Source: Gemmataceae bacterium
Lineage (GTDB): Bacteria; Planctomycetota; Planctomycetia; Gemmatales; Gemmataceae
Direction: 5' to 3'
Assembly (NCBI GenBank): GCA_009692065.1
Contig: SHZY01000020.1
Span: forward strand, 1-52,428
Length of the DNA: 52,428 nucleotides
Shown here one piece after another: positions 1-9,006 of this stretch. The stretch's first letter is position 1; the number at the start of each line of letters is the position of its first letter. The translations under genes were made by a program, and so were the position numbers. The notes under the pieces were generated by a model. It was given only the letters and a program-made list of their open reading frames with translations. It was not told the origin of the DNA and did not search any database.

Positions 1-56
1 TCAGTGGTGGCGATCCACAGCCCTTGCTCTTCGCGTTTTCGTTTGCCCAGAGCCAT
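1..56 (-). CDS. Transposase N-terminus, IS1182-like (partial)
   Basis: An ATG at 54-56 (minus strand) opens a frame that runs off the left edge; a strong Shine-Dalgarno AAGGAG lies about 6 nt upstream. The 18 visible residues begin MALGKRKREEQGLWIATT, which resembles from memory the start of IS1182-type transposases found in planctomycete genomes. Only the N-terminus is visible, so no DDE residue can be checked and a complete element cannot be claimed. Confidence 0.5.
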   Translation of the reverse strand, partial: MALGKRKREEQGLWIATT

Positions 57-158
57 CGTGACTCCTTGGTCTTCGGTACGTTGATATCCCCAACATCTGG
101 GCAACAGCATACCATGCCTGTCAAGAGGCGTTTTTCAACGGGCTGCTAAAGGGGGTGT

Positions 159-671
159 TTAATTTGACGTGACCCAATTTATGGCGGACATGGTCCCCAC
201 AACCGCAAGCCCCAGGACCACAACGACGACCGCCAGGCAGCCGAAACCGATCCGTTTTCCACTTAGCCCTTCCCACCCCTCGTAGGTTCTCCTGATCGGC
301 ACAGGAAGCTCTTCCGGAAGTCCCAGCCGTTCAAGGTCCGCACTCACTGGTGGCGGGTAATCGTCCCTGCGTGCCAGGCGGGCTGCTTTCGGGAACGTGG
401 AATACAATTGAAGCGGTGTTGCTCGTGTGAAGCGACCTAGAAATAGCGATATGGCCTTCTCGTAGGATGTCTCTCGTCGGCCCGAAAGAAAAAGGTGCTT
501 GCCTGCCTCAAGAAGATCTCCCATCTGCAATAGGACCAATCCTAGTCGCTCAAAAATGGCTTGATCATATCCCCGCCCTCGGATTCCGCCTTGCAGGATC
601 TCTTTGGCACGCCAAAGCTCACCTTCGCGCACAGCTTTTTCGGCGCGATCAAGCAAGGAATCAACAGCCAT
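159..671 (-). CDS. DUF6584-like protein with C-terminal membrane anchor
   Basis: This 170-residue protein starts MAVDSLLDRAEKAVREGELW. The alpha-helical, TPR-like N-terminal half (about residues 1-100) matches the pattern I associate with DUF6584, a family of unknown role. Residues 140-163 (FGCLAVVVVVLGLAVVGTMS) form one clear membrane-spanning helix, so the soluble part is probably tethered to the cytoplasmic membrane. The stop is TAA. It is transcribed towards the transposase edge, alone, with no strong ribosome binding site in front of the ATG. Function is unknown. Confidence 0.8.
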   Translation of the reverse strand: MAVDSLLDRAEKAVREGELWRAKEILQGGIRGRGYDQAIFERLGLVLLQMGDLLEAGKHLFLSGRRETSYEKAISLFLGRFTRATPLQLYSTFPKAARLARRDDYPPPVSADLERLGLPEELPVPIRRTYEGWEGLSGKRIGFGCLAVVVVVLGLAVVGTMSAINWVTSN

Positions 672-760
672 AGTAGATGCCCGTTACGTTCGACGATTCA
701 TCACTTGGTCGCGAGGCAACACGCTGAATTATCGCACATCCGATTGCACCCGTCAACGAA

Positions 761-794
761 ACGAGGCGGCCAAGCATTCGCCTGGCCGCCTCGT
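761..794. terminator. Hairpin downstream of the DUF1549/DUF1553 gene
   Basis: The arms ACGAGGCGGCCA (761-772) and TGGCCGCCTCGT (783-794) are perfect reverse complements around a 10-nt loop. The hairpin lies about 60 nt past the stop of the minus-strand gene at 854. A short T-rich stretch follows on the minus strand, so a transcription terminator is the likely role. Confidence 0.6.
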
Positions 795-853
795 GTTGTG
801 GTATATCCAAATCCCAACGGCTCACTTCGTTCGCCATTGGGCTTCCGGGTTTC

Positions 854-3364
854 TTAATGCCGGAACAGGAACTCCTTCGAGTTGATCAGCGCCCAGTGCA
901 CGTCTTCCCAGGCTCGGCGGCGGTCGGTCGCGGCACTCACGTGGCCCAGCATGGCGCTTTCCTCGGTCACGGTCGGCGTGCGCGACAGTGTCGTGAGGAA
1001 CAGGTCGGCCACGATTTCCTTGTCGGTCTTCTTGGCAGCAATCAGCTTGCCGATGCGGTTGTTGGCGTTCCGCAGGCGGTCGTTGACGGCCGGGCCGTTG
1101 ATGAGCTGCAAGGCTTGCGCGAGGTTCGAATCGCCTTCGCGTTCGCACTCGCAGGCCAGTTCGCGGGCCGGTTGGCCGAAGGTCTTGAGGAACGGGTGGT
1201 TGACCTCGCCGTCCGGCAGCTGCACCGAGCGGGTGCCGAGCGGATGGCCGGCGAACTTCTCCGGCACCTCGGTCACCTGGCACAAGGCGTCGAAGAGCTG
1301 CTCGGCCGTCAACAGCTTGGTGACGGCGTGCGAGAAGTACTTGTTGTCGTCCTTGTTGAACTCGTTGGTCTGAGCGCTGAGCTGATAGGTCCGCGAGTTC
1401 ATGATGGTGCGGAGCAGGTGCTTGGCGTCCCACTTCTTGTCAACGAAATCCTTGGACAGGGCGTTCAAGAGATCGTCGTTGGCGCTCGGGTTGGAGTCGC
1501 GGAAGTCATCGACCGGATCGACGATGCCGCGGCCCATCAAGTGGAACCAGATGCGGTTGACAATCGACTTCGGCACGAACGGGTTATCGCCCTGGGACAT
1601 CCATTTGCCGAGCGATTCACGGCGATCGCGGCCCGGAGCAATGTCGGGGAAGGCGCCCCCCATGAACTTCGGGGCCATCGCCTTGCCGGTACGCGGATTA
1701 TTGAGTTCGCCGGCGCGATCGACGTAGACGTATTCAGCGCCGTTCTTGAGCTTCGGATCGCCGGCATCAACCGGGTCGGTGCGATACTTTACGCGGTTGA
1801 AGAACGCGGCCATGCTGTAGTAATCGTCCTGCGTCCAGCGCTCGAACGGATGGTTGTGGCACTTGGCGCATTGCATGCGGATGCCGAAGAAGAGCTGGGC
1901 GGTCGTCTCCGCCAGCGTGGTCGGATCGCGCGAGATGCGGTAGTAGTTGGCCGCCGGGTTGGAGTAGGTGCTGCCGCCGGAGGTAATGACTTCGTAAACG
2001 ATCTGATCAAAGCCGGTGTTCTTGTCAACGTGATTGCGGAGCCATTTCTGGAAGACGTGCGTCCCCTTGACCTGGATCGTCTTGCGGGTCGAGCGGAACA
2101 CATCGGACCACTTGAGCGTCCAGAAGTCGGCGTATTCGGGGCGATCGAGAAGTTCGTCGATCAGCTTGGCCCGCTTGTCGGCTGCCTTGCTGGTCAGGAA
2201 CGCGCTCACTTCTTGCTGGTTGGGTAGAATGCCGCACACGTCGAGGTAGGCGCGGCGGACGAATTCCTGATCGCTGCAAACCTCCGATGGCTGGATGTTG
2301 AGCATCTTCAGCTTCGCGAAGGTGTGCTTGTCAACGTAGTTGCTTTCCGGCGGGTTCGACCATTTGAAGCCGAGCTTCGGTTCCAGGTAGGTGAGCCGCA
2401 CGGGCACGAGTTCCATGAGGTAGCGGCACAGGATCGCGACTTCGCCGGACTGGGAGAATTCGACGAGGCCGGTCGCACTGACCGAAGCGATGGCCGGTTC
2501 GCTGGACGAGAAGACGGTGAGGCGGGTCACGTCGCGCGAGGAGCCATCGGAGAACGAGGCCATCACCGAAAGCTGCTGATAGTGACCCGGCGAGTTGAGG
2601 ATGCGGGCGCCGGGCAGAACGTCAACCTTGGTGACCGAGGGCAACGTCGGCGCATCGTCGTTGAGGCCTTCGGACATCCACGTCGAAATCGTTTGGGCCG
2701 GCACGCTGGTCGAGGGGAAGCGCGAGCCGCCTTCATGGGCGACCTGGCCGAGCGATTTGAGCATGACCAGGCTGGCGTGCGGATTCTGGCGATCGACGCG
2801 GCGACCGAGCACATTGCGCGTCAGTTCCACGAAGTCGGAACCTGGATCGTAGCCACGTAGGCTGAGCTTGAATCCATTCTTGCCGGAGGGCGTTCCATGG
2901 CAGGCGCCGGAGTTGCAACCGCCGACGTTGAGGGAGGCGATCACGTCATTGCGGAAACTCACCGGAATCGGCTTGTCCATGTTGACCACCTGGACGGGTA
3001 GCTTGACGCTTTGCCCGCCGGCGGAGATGGTCAGCGTACCCGCGCCGTTTTTCTTCGCGGTAATAAATCGTTCGCTATCGATGCCGACGAGTGCATCGGC
3101 GCCGTCGAGCTTGATGTCGGCAAGGTGGGTCAGATCGCGCACGGTGCCGTCGGCGTAAACGCCGGTGACGACCGGCTGCGCGGTGGCGCGGGCCCCCGTC
3201 AGCGTCAGCTTGTCAGGCTGCACCTTGAGTTCCTTGGGAGTGCCGATGAGCTTGGCGCGAACGGCCGGGTCGGTCGGCACGTCGGCGGCGCGGGCCGCCA
3301 GGGTCGCGACACACAAAAGACTCAGTGCGAATCCGTAGCGGATCAACGGGATGCGAGTAACCAT
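854..3364 (-). CDS. DUF1549/DUF1553 (PSCyt2/PSD1) secreted cytochrome-like protein
   Basis: An 836-residue secreted protein of the planctomycete DUF1549/DUF1553 type. The start at 3364 is chosen because GGAGG sits 9 nt upstream and the frame then opens with a signal peptide ending near ARAADVP; an upstream in-frame ATG at 3538 lacks this. Two Ig-like (Big_2) segments lie near residues 45-130 and 240-330. CNSGACHG occurs near residue 150, and a CAKCH haem-type motif near residue 500 within the DUF1549 block. The DUF1553 block (VNRIWFHLMGRGIVDPVDDF) fills the C-terminus. The family is abundant in planctomycetes; its reaction is not established, and electron transfer in the periplasm is an inference. 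Confidence 0.93.
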   Translation of the reverse strand: MVTRIPLIRYGFALSLLCVATLAARAADVPTDPAVRAKLIGTPKELKVQPDKLTLTGARATAQPVVTGVYADGTVRDLTHLADIKLDGADALVGIDSERFITAKKNGAGTLTISAGGQSVKLPVQVVNMDKPIPVSFRNDVIASLNVGGCNSGACHGTPSGKNGFKLSLRGYDPGSDFVELTRNVLGRRVDRQNPHASLVMLKSLGQVAHEGGSRFPSTSVPAQTISTWMSEGLNDDAPTLPSVTKVDVLPGARILNSPGHYQQLSVMASFSDGSSRDVTRLTVFSSSEPAIASVSATGLVEFSQSGEVAILCRYLMELVPVRLTYLEPKLGFKWSNPPESNYVDKHTFAKLKMLNIQPSEVCSDQEFVRRAYLDVCGILPNQQEVSAFLTSKAADKRAKLIDELLDRPEYADFWTLKWSDVFRSTRKTIQVKGTHVFQKWLRNHVDKNTGFDQIVYEVITSGGSTYSNPAANYYRISRDPTTLAETTAQLFFGIRMQCAKCHNHPFERWTQDDYYSMAAFFNRVKYRTDPVDAGDPKLKNGAEYVYVDRAGELNNPRTGKAMAPKFMGGAFPDIAPGRDRRESLGKWMSQGDNPFVPKSIVNRIWFHLMGRGIVDPVDDFRDSNPSANDDLLNALSKDFVDKKWDAKHLLRTIMNSRTYQLSAQTNEFNKDDNKYFSHAVTKLLTAEQLFDALCQVTEVPEKFAGHPLGTRSVQLPDGEVNHPFLKTFGQPARELACECEREGDSNLAQALQLINGPAVNDRLRNANNRIGKLIAAKKTDKEIVADLFLTTLSRTPTVTEESAMLGHVSAATDRRRAWEDVHWALINSKEFLFRH

Positions 3365-3447
3365 CGAAAGGTGCCTCCAAGGGCTGTGTACGGGTGAGGT
3401 CAAATTCGAAAATCGCCAAGAATGGCTGAATGCCTCCTCATATTGAT

Positions 3448-3465
3448 CCCGCCGCAAACGGCGGG
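3448..3465. repeat. Family F short palindrome
   Basis: CCCGCCG-CAAA-CGGCGGG is a perfect 7-bp stem with a 4-nt loop. A near-identical unit occurs at 32346-32363, so this is a dispersed element and not a chance hairpin. Confidence 0.6.
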
Positions 3466-3593
3466 CTATATGCGAAGTCAAATCCGGCCACTCGCCTTCA
3501 GGAAGGTTCGAGGAATTCCACCGGGAAGGAACTAACATTCATAAGTGTAACGACTTCTTGCAACCGATGCGACAGGAAAACCGGAAATTTTTC

Positions 3594-3649
3594 AAGCCGC
3601 TCGCGCTTAGCACCTGCCGAGCGTGGCGAGCGCCAAGCCGCAAGCGGCC
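3594..3649. repeat. Family B palindrome (diverged)
   Basis: The left arm AAGCCGCTCGCGCTTAGC and right arm GCGCCAAGCCGCAAGCGGC match the family B pattern seen intact at 19309-19370, with several mismatches. It lies upstream of the kinase. Confidence 0.6.
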
Positions 3650-3762
3650 AATCAGGAAACTCTCATGAACGATTTCGGTCTATCCCTCGTCGTATTACCA
3701 GGAATCGCCCGCGCGGGAGATCATAGAACCTGGTCTCCGGTGCGTCCGAAAAGAGGCGTAGC

Positions 3763-4887
3763 ATGACTCCCACCATGGTCGATCGCGATACGTTCTTGCA
3801 GAACCTTCGCATCAGAAAATTATTGACGACACAGCAATTTCGCACCGTCATCGACAAGCTCGGCCATCTGCAAGAAACACGCGGGATCGCCAAGGCCCTG
3901 GCCTCCTGGAGGCTGCTCACGAAGTTCCAGGCCAAGATGCTGCTGGCGGGCCGCAACACTGGGTTCTTCCTGGGTCCGTACAAGATTCTCGATCAGCTCG
4001 GCCAGGGGGGCATGGGGCGTGTTTACAAGGCAGTGCATCAGACGATGAACCGCGTCGTCGCCCTCAAGGTGCTGTCGCCGCAGGTCGTGGACTCGGCCCG
4101 CGCGCAAGAGCTTTTTCTGCGTGAAGTGCAGGCCGCCGCCCAACTCAGCCATCCAAATATCGTGATGGCGTATGACGCCAACGAGTTCGAAGGTCGACAC
4201 TATCTGTCGATGGAATTCGTGGACGGGCCCAACCTCGAGCGCTACGTCAAGAAGCAAGGCCCGTTGCCGATCGGGTTGGCGTGCGAGATCATCTTTCAGG
4301 CCGCCAACGGCTTGCAGTACGCGCATGAAAAGGGGATGGTCCATCGCGACATCAAGCCCGCGAACCTGCTGCTTCAGCAAGAGCCGGGGCGCAACACGAT
4401 TCAGGTCAAGATTCTCGATTTCGGCCTGGCCCGCTTGCAGATGGCAGACAACGGGCCCTGCAAAACGATCATCGCACGCGAAAACACGGTGATGGGCACG
4501 CCCGACTTCGTGTCGCCGGAGCAATCGAAAAGCCTGCACGACGTCGATATCCGGTCGGACTTGTACAGCCTGGGATGTACGTTTTACTTCTTACTGACGG
4601 GCCAGGTCCCCTTCCAGGGAGGAAACACCGTGGACAAGCTGATCCGGCATAATTCGGAGGAGCCGGCGCCGATCGAGCAGGTGCGACCCGACGTCCCCGA
4701 GCATGTCGCGGACATCTTGCGAAAGTTGCTGGCAAAGAAACCGCAAGACCGCTTCCAGACGCCGGACGAGTTGATGGACGTTCTTGCGCCGCATGCCGCT
4801 CCCAGCGTGATGGATTGGCCGATCGCCGCGTCCAGGACGAGTGAGCACATGAGCCAGAACAACATTGACCTCGGCGAGGAGATCTAG
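3763..4887 (+). CDS. Serine/threonine protein kinase, cut before its membrane anchor
   Basis: A 374-residue Hanks-type kinase. The glycine-rich loop GQGGMGRVYKA is near residue 80, the catalytic lysine is in VALKVL, the catalytic loop HRDIKPAN is near residue 193, DFGLA near 219, and the activation segment GTPDFVSPEQ near 245. A roughly 70-residue N-terminal extension precedes the kinase fold. GAGG lies about 8 nt before the ATG. The frame ends in TAG at 4885-4887, but the same frame continues for 61 codons encoding a membrane helix (see next entry). Planctomycete kinases normally keep a C-terminal anchor, so this product is probably a truncated soluble form unless the TAG is read through or is an error. 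Confidence 0.92.
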   Translation: MTPTMVDRDTFLQNLRIRKLLTTQQFRTVIDKLGHLQETRGIAKALASWRLLTKFQAKMLLAGRNTGFFLGPYKILDQLGQGGMGRVYKAVHQTMNRVVALKVLSPQVVDSARAQELFLREVQAAAQLSHPNIVMAYDANEFEGRHYLSMEFVDGPNLERYVKKQGPLPIGLACEIIFQAANGLQYAHEKGMVHRDIKPANLLLQQEPGRNTIQVKILDFGLARLQMADNGPCKTIIARENTVMGTPDFVSPEQSKSLHDVDIRSDLYSLGCTFYFLLTGQVPFQGGNTVDKLIRHNSEEPAPIEQVRPDVPEHVADILRKLLAKKPQDRFQTPDELMDVLAPHAAPSVMDWPIAASRTSEHMSQNNIDLGEEI

Positions 4888-5073
4888 GTCGATACAGAGC
4901 CCCGTGCTCAGTCGGCCACGCAGATCAACGATGTCGATTCGGTGCTGGATTGGGTGGGCACGCGCCAGAAGAGCCGGCTGGTGCGGCGAGTCGCGATCTC
5001 GGCCTCGGTCATTCTCATGGGTGTGGTGGCGCTGGGCGCCGCGGCGTGGATGATGCTTGATCCGTGGTGGTGA
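4888..5073 (+). other. In-frame continuation of the kinase: transmembrane segment beyond TAG
   Basis: Directly after the TAG the kinase frame runs 61 sense codons to TGA at 5071-5073. It reads VDTEPRAQSATQINDVDSVL, then a basic stretch (QKSRLVRR), then a hydrophobic helix VAISASVILMGVVALGAAAW and a short tail. Basic residues before a single helix are the topology of a cytoplasmic kinase anchored at its C-terminus. Codon choice is coding-like throughout. This strongly suggests that the original gene ended at 5073. Confidence 0.75.
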
Positions 5074-5087
5074 GTGGAAAATCAAGC

Positions 5088-5132
5088 AAGCCACAGGATG
5101 AGTTCGCCGCAGGCGGGCGATTCCTGGGGCTT
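5088..5132. repeat. Family E palindrome
   Basis: Arms AAGCC(A/C)CAGGATGAGT... and ...CTGGGGCTT surround the core CGCCGCAGGCGGGCG. A second copy with the same core lies at 31140-31184. It occupies the gap between the convergent kinase and phosphatase genes. Confidence 0.65.
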
Positions 5133-5146
5133 GCAGAAGTTCAGCG

Positions 5147-5620
5147 TCACGGTACATCCGACTCCATCCGCATCTTGCACCTGCGCGCGAATTCCACCAC
5201 CGCGTCGGCCTGCTCATCCGTTTCGATCGACCCCGGCCGCAGCCGCCGCACGCGTGTGATGGCATCGCGCGCGGACAGTCCGTGCTCAACGAGCCAGCAG
5301 GCGATCATCGTGCCGGTGCGCCCCAGTCCTGCCATGCAGTGGATCGCGACGCCGAACTCGTTCGCTTTTGCTTTTTGCACTGCGACGAGGCACTGGTCGA
5401 TCTGCGGCTGCTTCGGCGGCTGCATGTCGACGATCGGAATGTGCATCGAGAACAGCCCCGCTTCGTTGATCCACGAGCGCCGCGGCGCATCCTCGGTCAG
5501 GCAGATGACGAGTTGAATCCCCTCGGCGCGCAGCCACTGGTATTCCTCGGCGGCCAACGGCTGGGCCATGCCGGCGAGATGGGGCGGATCGATCCAGGAG
5601 AATCCGTCAGGGGAAGGCAT
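5147..5620 (-). CDS. Dual-specificity / tyrosine protein phosphatase
   Basis: A 157-residue cytosolic phosphatase of the DUSP23-like type. The active-site loop HCMAGLGRTG (CX5R) lies near residue 95, giving the cysteine nucleophile and the phosphate-binding arginine, and PIVDMQPPK upstream is a plausible general-acid region with Asp. Length fits a minimal single-domain enzyme. It starts 9 nt after the stop of the release-factor-like gene, so the two are probably co-transcribed. It lies next to, and converges on, a Ser/Thr kinase gene; a functional link is possible but not shown. Confidence 0.9.
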   Translation of the reverse strand: MPSPDGFSWIDPPHLAGMAQPLAAEEYQWLRAEGIQLVICLTEDAPRRSWINEAGLFSMHIPIVDMQPPKQPQIDQCLVAVQKAKANEFGVAIHCMAGLGRTGTMIACWLVEHGLSARDAITRVRRLRPGSIETDEQADAVVEFARRCKMRMESDVP

Positions 5621-5629
5621 GTCGGGAAG

Positions 5630-6160
5630 TTAGCGATCGGTTTTGAGAGGTTTGTGGCCGAAACGCTGGCGCAGCTGGTTCGCTTGCTCCCAGACCTTCG
5701 GTTCGGTTTCAAGGAAGTCTATGAGGGCGCCGGTAGAAATGCCAAGCGATTCGGCTGCGGCGCTGACGCGTGCTTCGGTTGCTTCGAGCACGTCCAGTAC
5801 CAGCCCGACCGCGGGCCAGAAACGCACATCCTTGCGGCCCACTTCGAGCTTGCCGGCAGAAGAACGTACCGAGGTGAGTTCCGCGCGCTGGGAAACGGAA
5901 CTCAGCCCCTCGGCACGCACTGATTCACGCAGCTTGAGAAAGAACGCCTGGCGCAGACGCTTGAGTGCCTTGACCCGGTTCGCATGCTGCGATCGACTTT
6001 CCTCCGCGATCACGATCAACACGCTCGGCAAATGGCGGATGCGCACCGCCGAGCTGGTCTTGTTGCGTTTCTGCCCGCCCGGACCCGAGGCGCGATAGGT
6101 ATCAACCTCGCACTGGGCGAGGAGTTCGCTGTCGTTCAGGGCGGTCCAGTCGCTTCGCAT
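5630..6160 (-). CDS. Peptide chain release factor-like protein (GGQ domain)
   Basis: A 176-residue protein with the GGQ peptidyl-tRNA hydrolysis motif at residues 28-30 ([11 protein letters not shown]) followed by SAVRIRH, as in class I release factor domain 3. It lacks the codon-recognition domains of RF1/RF2, so it resembles stand-alone rescue-type hydrolases such as ArfB/YaeJ. Family planctomycete members carry a similar C-terminal helical extension. The start at 6160 is preferred because upstream in-frame codons fall in a palindromic repeat (6181-6231). It is followed by the phosphatase gene. Ribosome rescue is the inferred role. Confidence 0.85.
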   Translation of the reverse strand: MRSDWTALNDSELLAQCEVDTYRASGPGGQKRNKTSSAVRIRHLPSVLIVIAEESRSQHANRVKALKRLRQAFFLKLRESVRAEGLSSVSQRAELTSVRSSAGKLEVGRKDVRFWPAVGLVLDVLEATEARVSAAAESLGISTGALIDFLETEPKVWEQANQLRQRFGHKPLKTDR

Positions 6161-6180
6161 GGGATCGTCGCGCCTTTTGC

Positions 6181-6231
6181 AGTTTAGCGCTCGCAAGGCG
6201 CCACGCGAGCGCCAAGCCGCAAGCGGCAAAC
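6181..6231. repeat. Family A/B hybrid palindrome
   Basis: AGTTTAGCGCTCGCAAGGCG is a family A left arm, while the right side CGCGAGCGCCAAGCCGCAAG ends as family B. The hybrid shows that the two families share a common core. It separates the Gfo/Idh/MocA gene from the release-factor-like gene. Confidence 0.7.
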
Positions 6232-6239
6232 AGCTCCTT

Positions 6240-7691
6240 CTACGCTTCGAACCGCCACGGCGCCCGCCGCGCCCGACCCAGGTGCCCATTGGCCGCCGCC
6301 GCGTTTTCGCCGGTGAAGCGCTCCTCGCGCGGGTCCCAGTTCAGGGTCGTGTTCTGGAAAAACCGCGTCGCGATCACGCCGAGATGGCAAACCGACACCG
6401 AGTGATGGCCGATGCCTGCATGGCAGATCGGCTGCTCACGCGAACGGACGCAGGTGAGGAAGTTGTTCATGTGATGATTGCCCGGCGCATTCACTCGCGG
6501 CAAGCGCGTGGCGCTCACCGGCAGCGGATCGTCGAGCAAGCTTCGATCGCTGGCCTGAATGGTTGAGCGGCTCACCCAGATCCACTTGTTGTCCTCGCCC
6601 TCGAACAGGATGCCGTTGCCCGCGACATTGTTATTTTCGCGGATCGGCCAACCCTGCGCGGGGCCGCTGCGGCAGATGAGCCGCGTCCCTTCGCCACCGT
6701 TCGGGCCATTGCCATAGGTGTAGATCACTTCGAAGGTCGGATGGCAGTTGTAGCTGTTGGCGTTATTGGCGGGCGCCGTGCCGGTGCCGCGGATGCTGAT
6801 GGGACCGCTCTCGTCCATGCCAAGCGCCCATTGGGCGATGTCGTTGTGATGGGCGCCCCAGTCGGTCATCTTGCCGCCGGAGTATTCGTACCACCAGCGG
6901 AACTCATAATGGCAGCGTTCGGGCACGAACTCGACGTTGGCGGTCGGTCCGAGCCAGAAGTTCCAGTCGAGGCCTTCAAGGACGGGACGCACCTCGAACG
7001 GCCCGCCCACCGGGTTGGCGCCGATCAACGTGGTGACCCGGCTGACACGGCCAACGCGGCCATTGCGAATCAGCTCGGCGGCAAGGCGGAAGCGGCCGCC
7101 GTACTCGGTGCGCTGCTGCGTGCCGACCTGAAAGATCTTGCGTGTCTCGCGCGCCGTGCGCGCCACCAGCTTACTTTCCTCAATCGTGAGCGTCATCGGC
7201 TTTTCGCAGTACACATCCTTGCCGGCTTGCATCGCGGCGATAGCGACCTGGGCATGCCAGTGATCGGGGGTGCCGATAGTGACCGCGTTGATATCGCGAT
7301 TCTCCAGTAGCCGGCGATAATCGGCGAACATCGCACACTCCAGGCTGCCGCCGCGCTGGGCGGTGCGAACCAGGTTCTGCGCGAACTCGCCATTGACGCG
7401 ATCGACGTCGCAAACGGCCATCATCTGCACGCCGTTCTCGGCCATGGCGGCCTGCATGATATGCACACCGCGCTCGCCGCGAAGGGGCCCGGCGCCGCGG
7501 CGAATGCGATTGGTGCCGGTGCCGATGGCGCCCATGACGATGCGATCGTTGGCGCCGGGCTGCTGAGCGGGCTGGGTTGCTTGAGCGCCCAGGACGGTTT
7601 CCTTGGCGAACCACATCGGCAAGCCGGTCGCCGCCAGGCCGCCGATCGAGTTGGCGAGGAATCCGCGCCGCGACATATTTCCACGTTTCAT
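6240..7691 (-). CDS. Gfo/Idh/MocA family oxidoreductase, TAT-exported
   Basis: A 483-residue NAD(P)-dependent sugar-type oxidoreductase. GGGAGG lies 8 nt before the ATG at 7691. The N-terminus holds the twin-arginine motif SRRGFLAN followed by a hydrophobic stretch, so the protein is folded before export. The Rossmann part carries [13 protein letters not shown] (about residues 54-66) and CEKPMTL, the EKP motif typical of the family. GTPDHWHAQ and [11 protein letters not shown] are also characteristic. Substrate is unknown; planctomycetes hold many such paralogues, often linked to polysaccharide breakdown. No sugar operon surrounds it here. Confidence 0.93.
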   Translation of the reverse strand: MKRGNMSRRGFLANSIGGLAATGLPMWFAKETVLGAQATQPAQQPGANDRIVMGAIGTGTNRIRRGAGPLRGERGVHIMQAAMAENGVQMMAVCDVDRVNGEFAQNLVRTAQRGGSLECAMFADYRRLLENRDINAVTIGTPDHWHAQVAIAAMQAGKDVYCEKPMTLTIEESKLVARTARETRKIFQVGTQQRTEYGGRFRLAAELIRNGRVGRVSRVTTLIGANPVGGPFEVRPVLEGLDWNFWLGPTANVEFVPERCHYEFRWWYEYSGGKMTDWGAHHNDIAQWALGMDESGPISIRGTGTAPANNANSYNCHPTFEVIYTYGNGPNGGEGTRLICRSGPAQGWPIRENNNVAGNGILFEGEDNKWIWVSRSTIQASDRSLLDDPLPVSATRLPRVNAPGNHHMNNFLTCVRSREQPICHAGIGHHSVSVCHLGVIATRFFQNTTLNWDPREERFTGENAAAANGHLGRARRAPWRFEA

Positions 7692-7914
7692 GATGCGTAC
7701 CTCCCGGAGAGAAAGGGGCAATGACAATTTTTGACGATGGTAAGGTGGATTGTATGCCGAGGCAAGCAAGAAGTTGCCGATTTTTGCAGAAGATCGGCGG
7801 TGGATGTTAAGATGGAACACCGGCAAAACTGCTCTCCCAAATTTGCCCGGCTCCCGCTATCATTTCCACCCTGATAAGGATAACGCAACCATGCCATCGA
7901 CACGGAGGTTGATC

Positions 7915-8952
7915 ATGTTGGCACGAACAGCGAATTGGCAAATCCTGGCAATCTCGGCAGTCTTGCTCGCCGTCACCCAAGCACCCGCCCAGACCACGCC
8001 GCCCCCCAAGACGCCGGCCACTCCCGCCAGCAGCAGCGGCAGCGCCCAGATTATTCCCGTCAGTCTTTCGAACGACCATGTCGCCGCCACCGTCAACGGC
8101 GAAAAAATCCTGGTCGGCGAGGTCAAGAAAATCCTCGACCAGCGCCCCTACCCCGTGGCACTGACCGAAGAGCAGAAGAAACAACTACGTCAATCGGCCG
8201 TCGACGTCCTCGTCGAAGACGTCCTGATGAGGCAATACCTGACCAAACACGTGCCCCAGGTAGGGCAGGCCGAGTTTAGCAAGGAAGTGGAAACGCTTCA
8301 GGCCGAGCTGAAAAAACAGATGAAGACGCTGCCGGAATTCCTGAAGGAGGGCGGCCAAACACAGGAGCAACTAAGCAAAGATATCGTCGCCCGGCTGCAA
8401 TGGAAGGCGATGCTCGTCCGCTTCTATCCCGACGACAAGGCCAAGGGATACTACGAATCCAACAAGATGTTCTTCGACAAGGTCTTCGTGCGCGCGAGCC
8501 ATATCCTTATCAAGCTGCCGGCGAATCCGAGCAAGGACCAGCGCGACAAGGCCGTGCAGCAAATGCTCGTCTGGCGGCAAGAAATCCTGACGGGCAAGGC
8601 GACCTTCGAGGCCATCGCCAAGCAGCACTCGGCCTGCCCCAGCAAGGACGCCACGGACAAGGACAAGAAACCAACGCCCGGCGACATCGGCCAATTCCCC
8701 TACAAGTTCGTGGTGGTGCCCGAGTTCGCGAAGACTGCCTTCAGCATGAAGAAAAACGAGCTCAGCGACGTGGTGCAAACCGTGTTCGGCCTGCACCTGA
8801 TCCTGGTGACTGACCGCACCGCGGGCGAACCGTCGACCTTTGATGCCGTCAAGGAAACCGTCCGCGAAGTTTGGGCCCAGGACGACGACCTGTACCAGCG
8901 CGTCCTTGGTGAGCAGCGCAAGAACGGCTCGATCAAGGTGGAATTACCATGA
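7915..8952 (+). CDS. Parvulin-type peptidyl-prolyl isomerase (SurA/PrsA-like)
   Basis: A 345-residue exported foldase. The start at 7915 is chosen because GGAGG lies 6 nt upstream and a signal peptide (LAISAVLLAVTQAPAQ) follows; an ATG at 7891 in the same frame is an alternative. A SurA-N-like helical region (VAATVNGEKILVGEV to about residue 190) precedes the parvulin domain, marked by RASHILIK, PGDIGQF and FGLHLILVTDR. It would assist folding of exported or outer-membrane proteins in the periplasm. It is organised like the parvulin at 38202-39242, which suggests paralogy. A palindrome lies between its stop and the convergent GNAT gene. Confidence 0.92.
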   Translation: MLARTANWQILAISAVLLAVTQAPAQTTPPPKTPATPASSSGSAQIIPVSLSNDHVAATVNGEKILVGEVKKILDQRPYPVALTEEQKKQLRQSAVDVLVEDVLMRQYLTKHVPQVGQAEFSKEVETLQAELKKQMKTLPEFLKEGGQTQEQLSKDIVARLQWKAMLVRFYPDDKAKGYYESNKMFFDKVFVRASHILIKLPANPSKDQRDKAVQQMLVWRQEILTGKATFEAIAKQHSACPSKDATDKDKKPTPGDIGQFPYKFVVVPEFAKTAFSMKKNELSDVVQTVFGLHLILVTDRTAGEPSTFDAVKETVREVWAQDDDLYQRVLGEQRKNGSIKVELP

Positions 8953-8960
8953 TCAATTCT

Positions 8961-8999
8961 TCGTTTAGCGCCCGCATGGCATCTTGCGGGCGCTAAACA
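8961..8999. repeat. Family A palindrome
   Basis: TCGTTTAGCGCCCGCATGGC pairs with ATCTTGCGGGCGCTAAAC-. It fills the short gap between the convergent parvulin and GNAT genes and could act as a bidirectional terminator. Confidence 0.8.
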
Positions 9000-9006
9000 A
9001 GGATAA

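Larger units (their letters stand above)
3365..3762. other. Divergent intergenic region with two palindromes
   Basis: This 398-bp stretch separates the minus-strand DUF1549 gene from the plus-strand kinase, so it should hold both promoters. I could not identify a convincing -35/-10 pair. It contains a short family F hairpin (3448-3465) and a diverged family B palindrome (3594-3649). No supported gene lies in it. Confidence 0.5.

Noticed and set aside
857-2227. A 456-codon open frame opposite the DUF1549/DUF1553 gene.
   Set aside because: It is the antisense shadow of a well-supported gene; it has no domain, and high GC makes long antisense frames common here. The same applies to 15753-18326 opposite the tricorn protease and 39420-40571 opposite gdhA.
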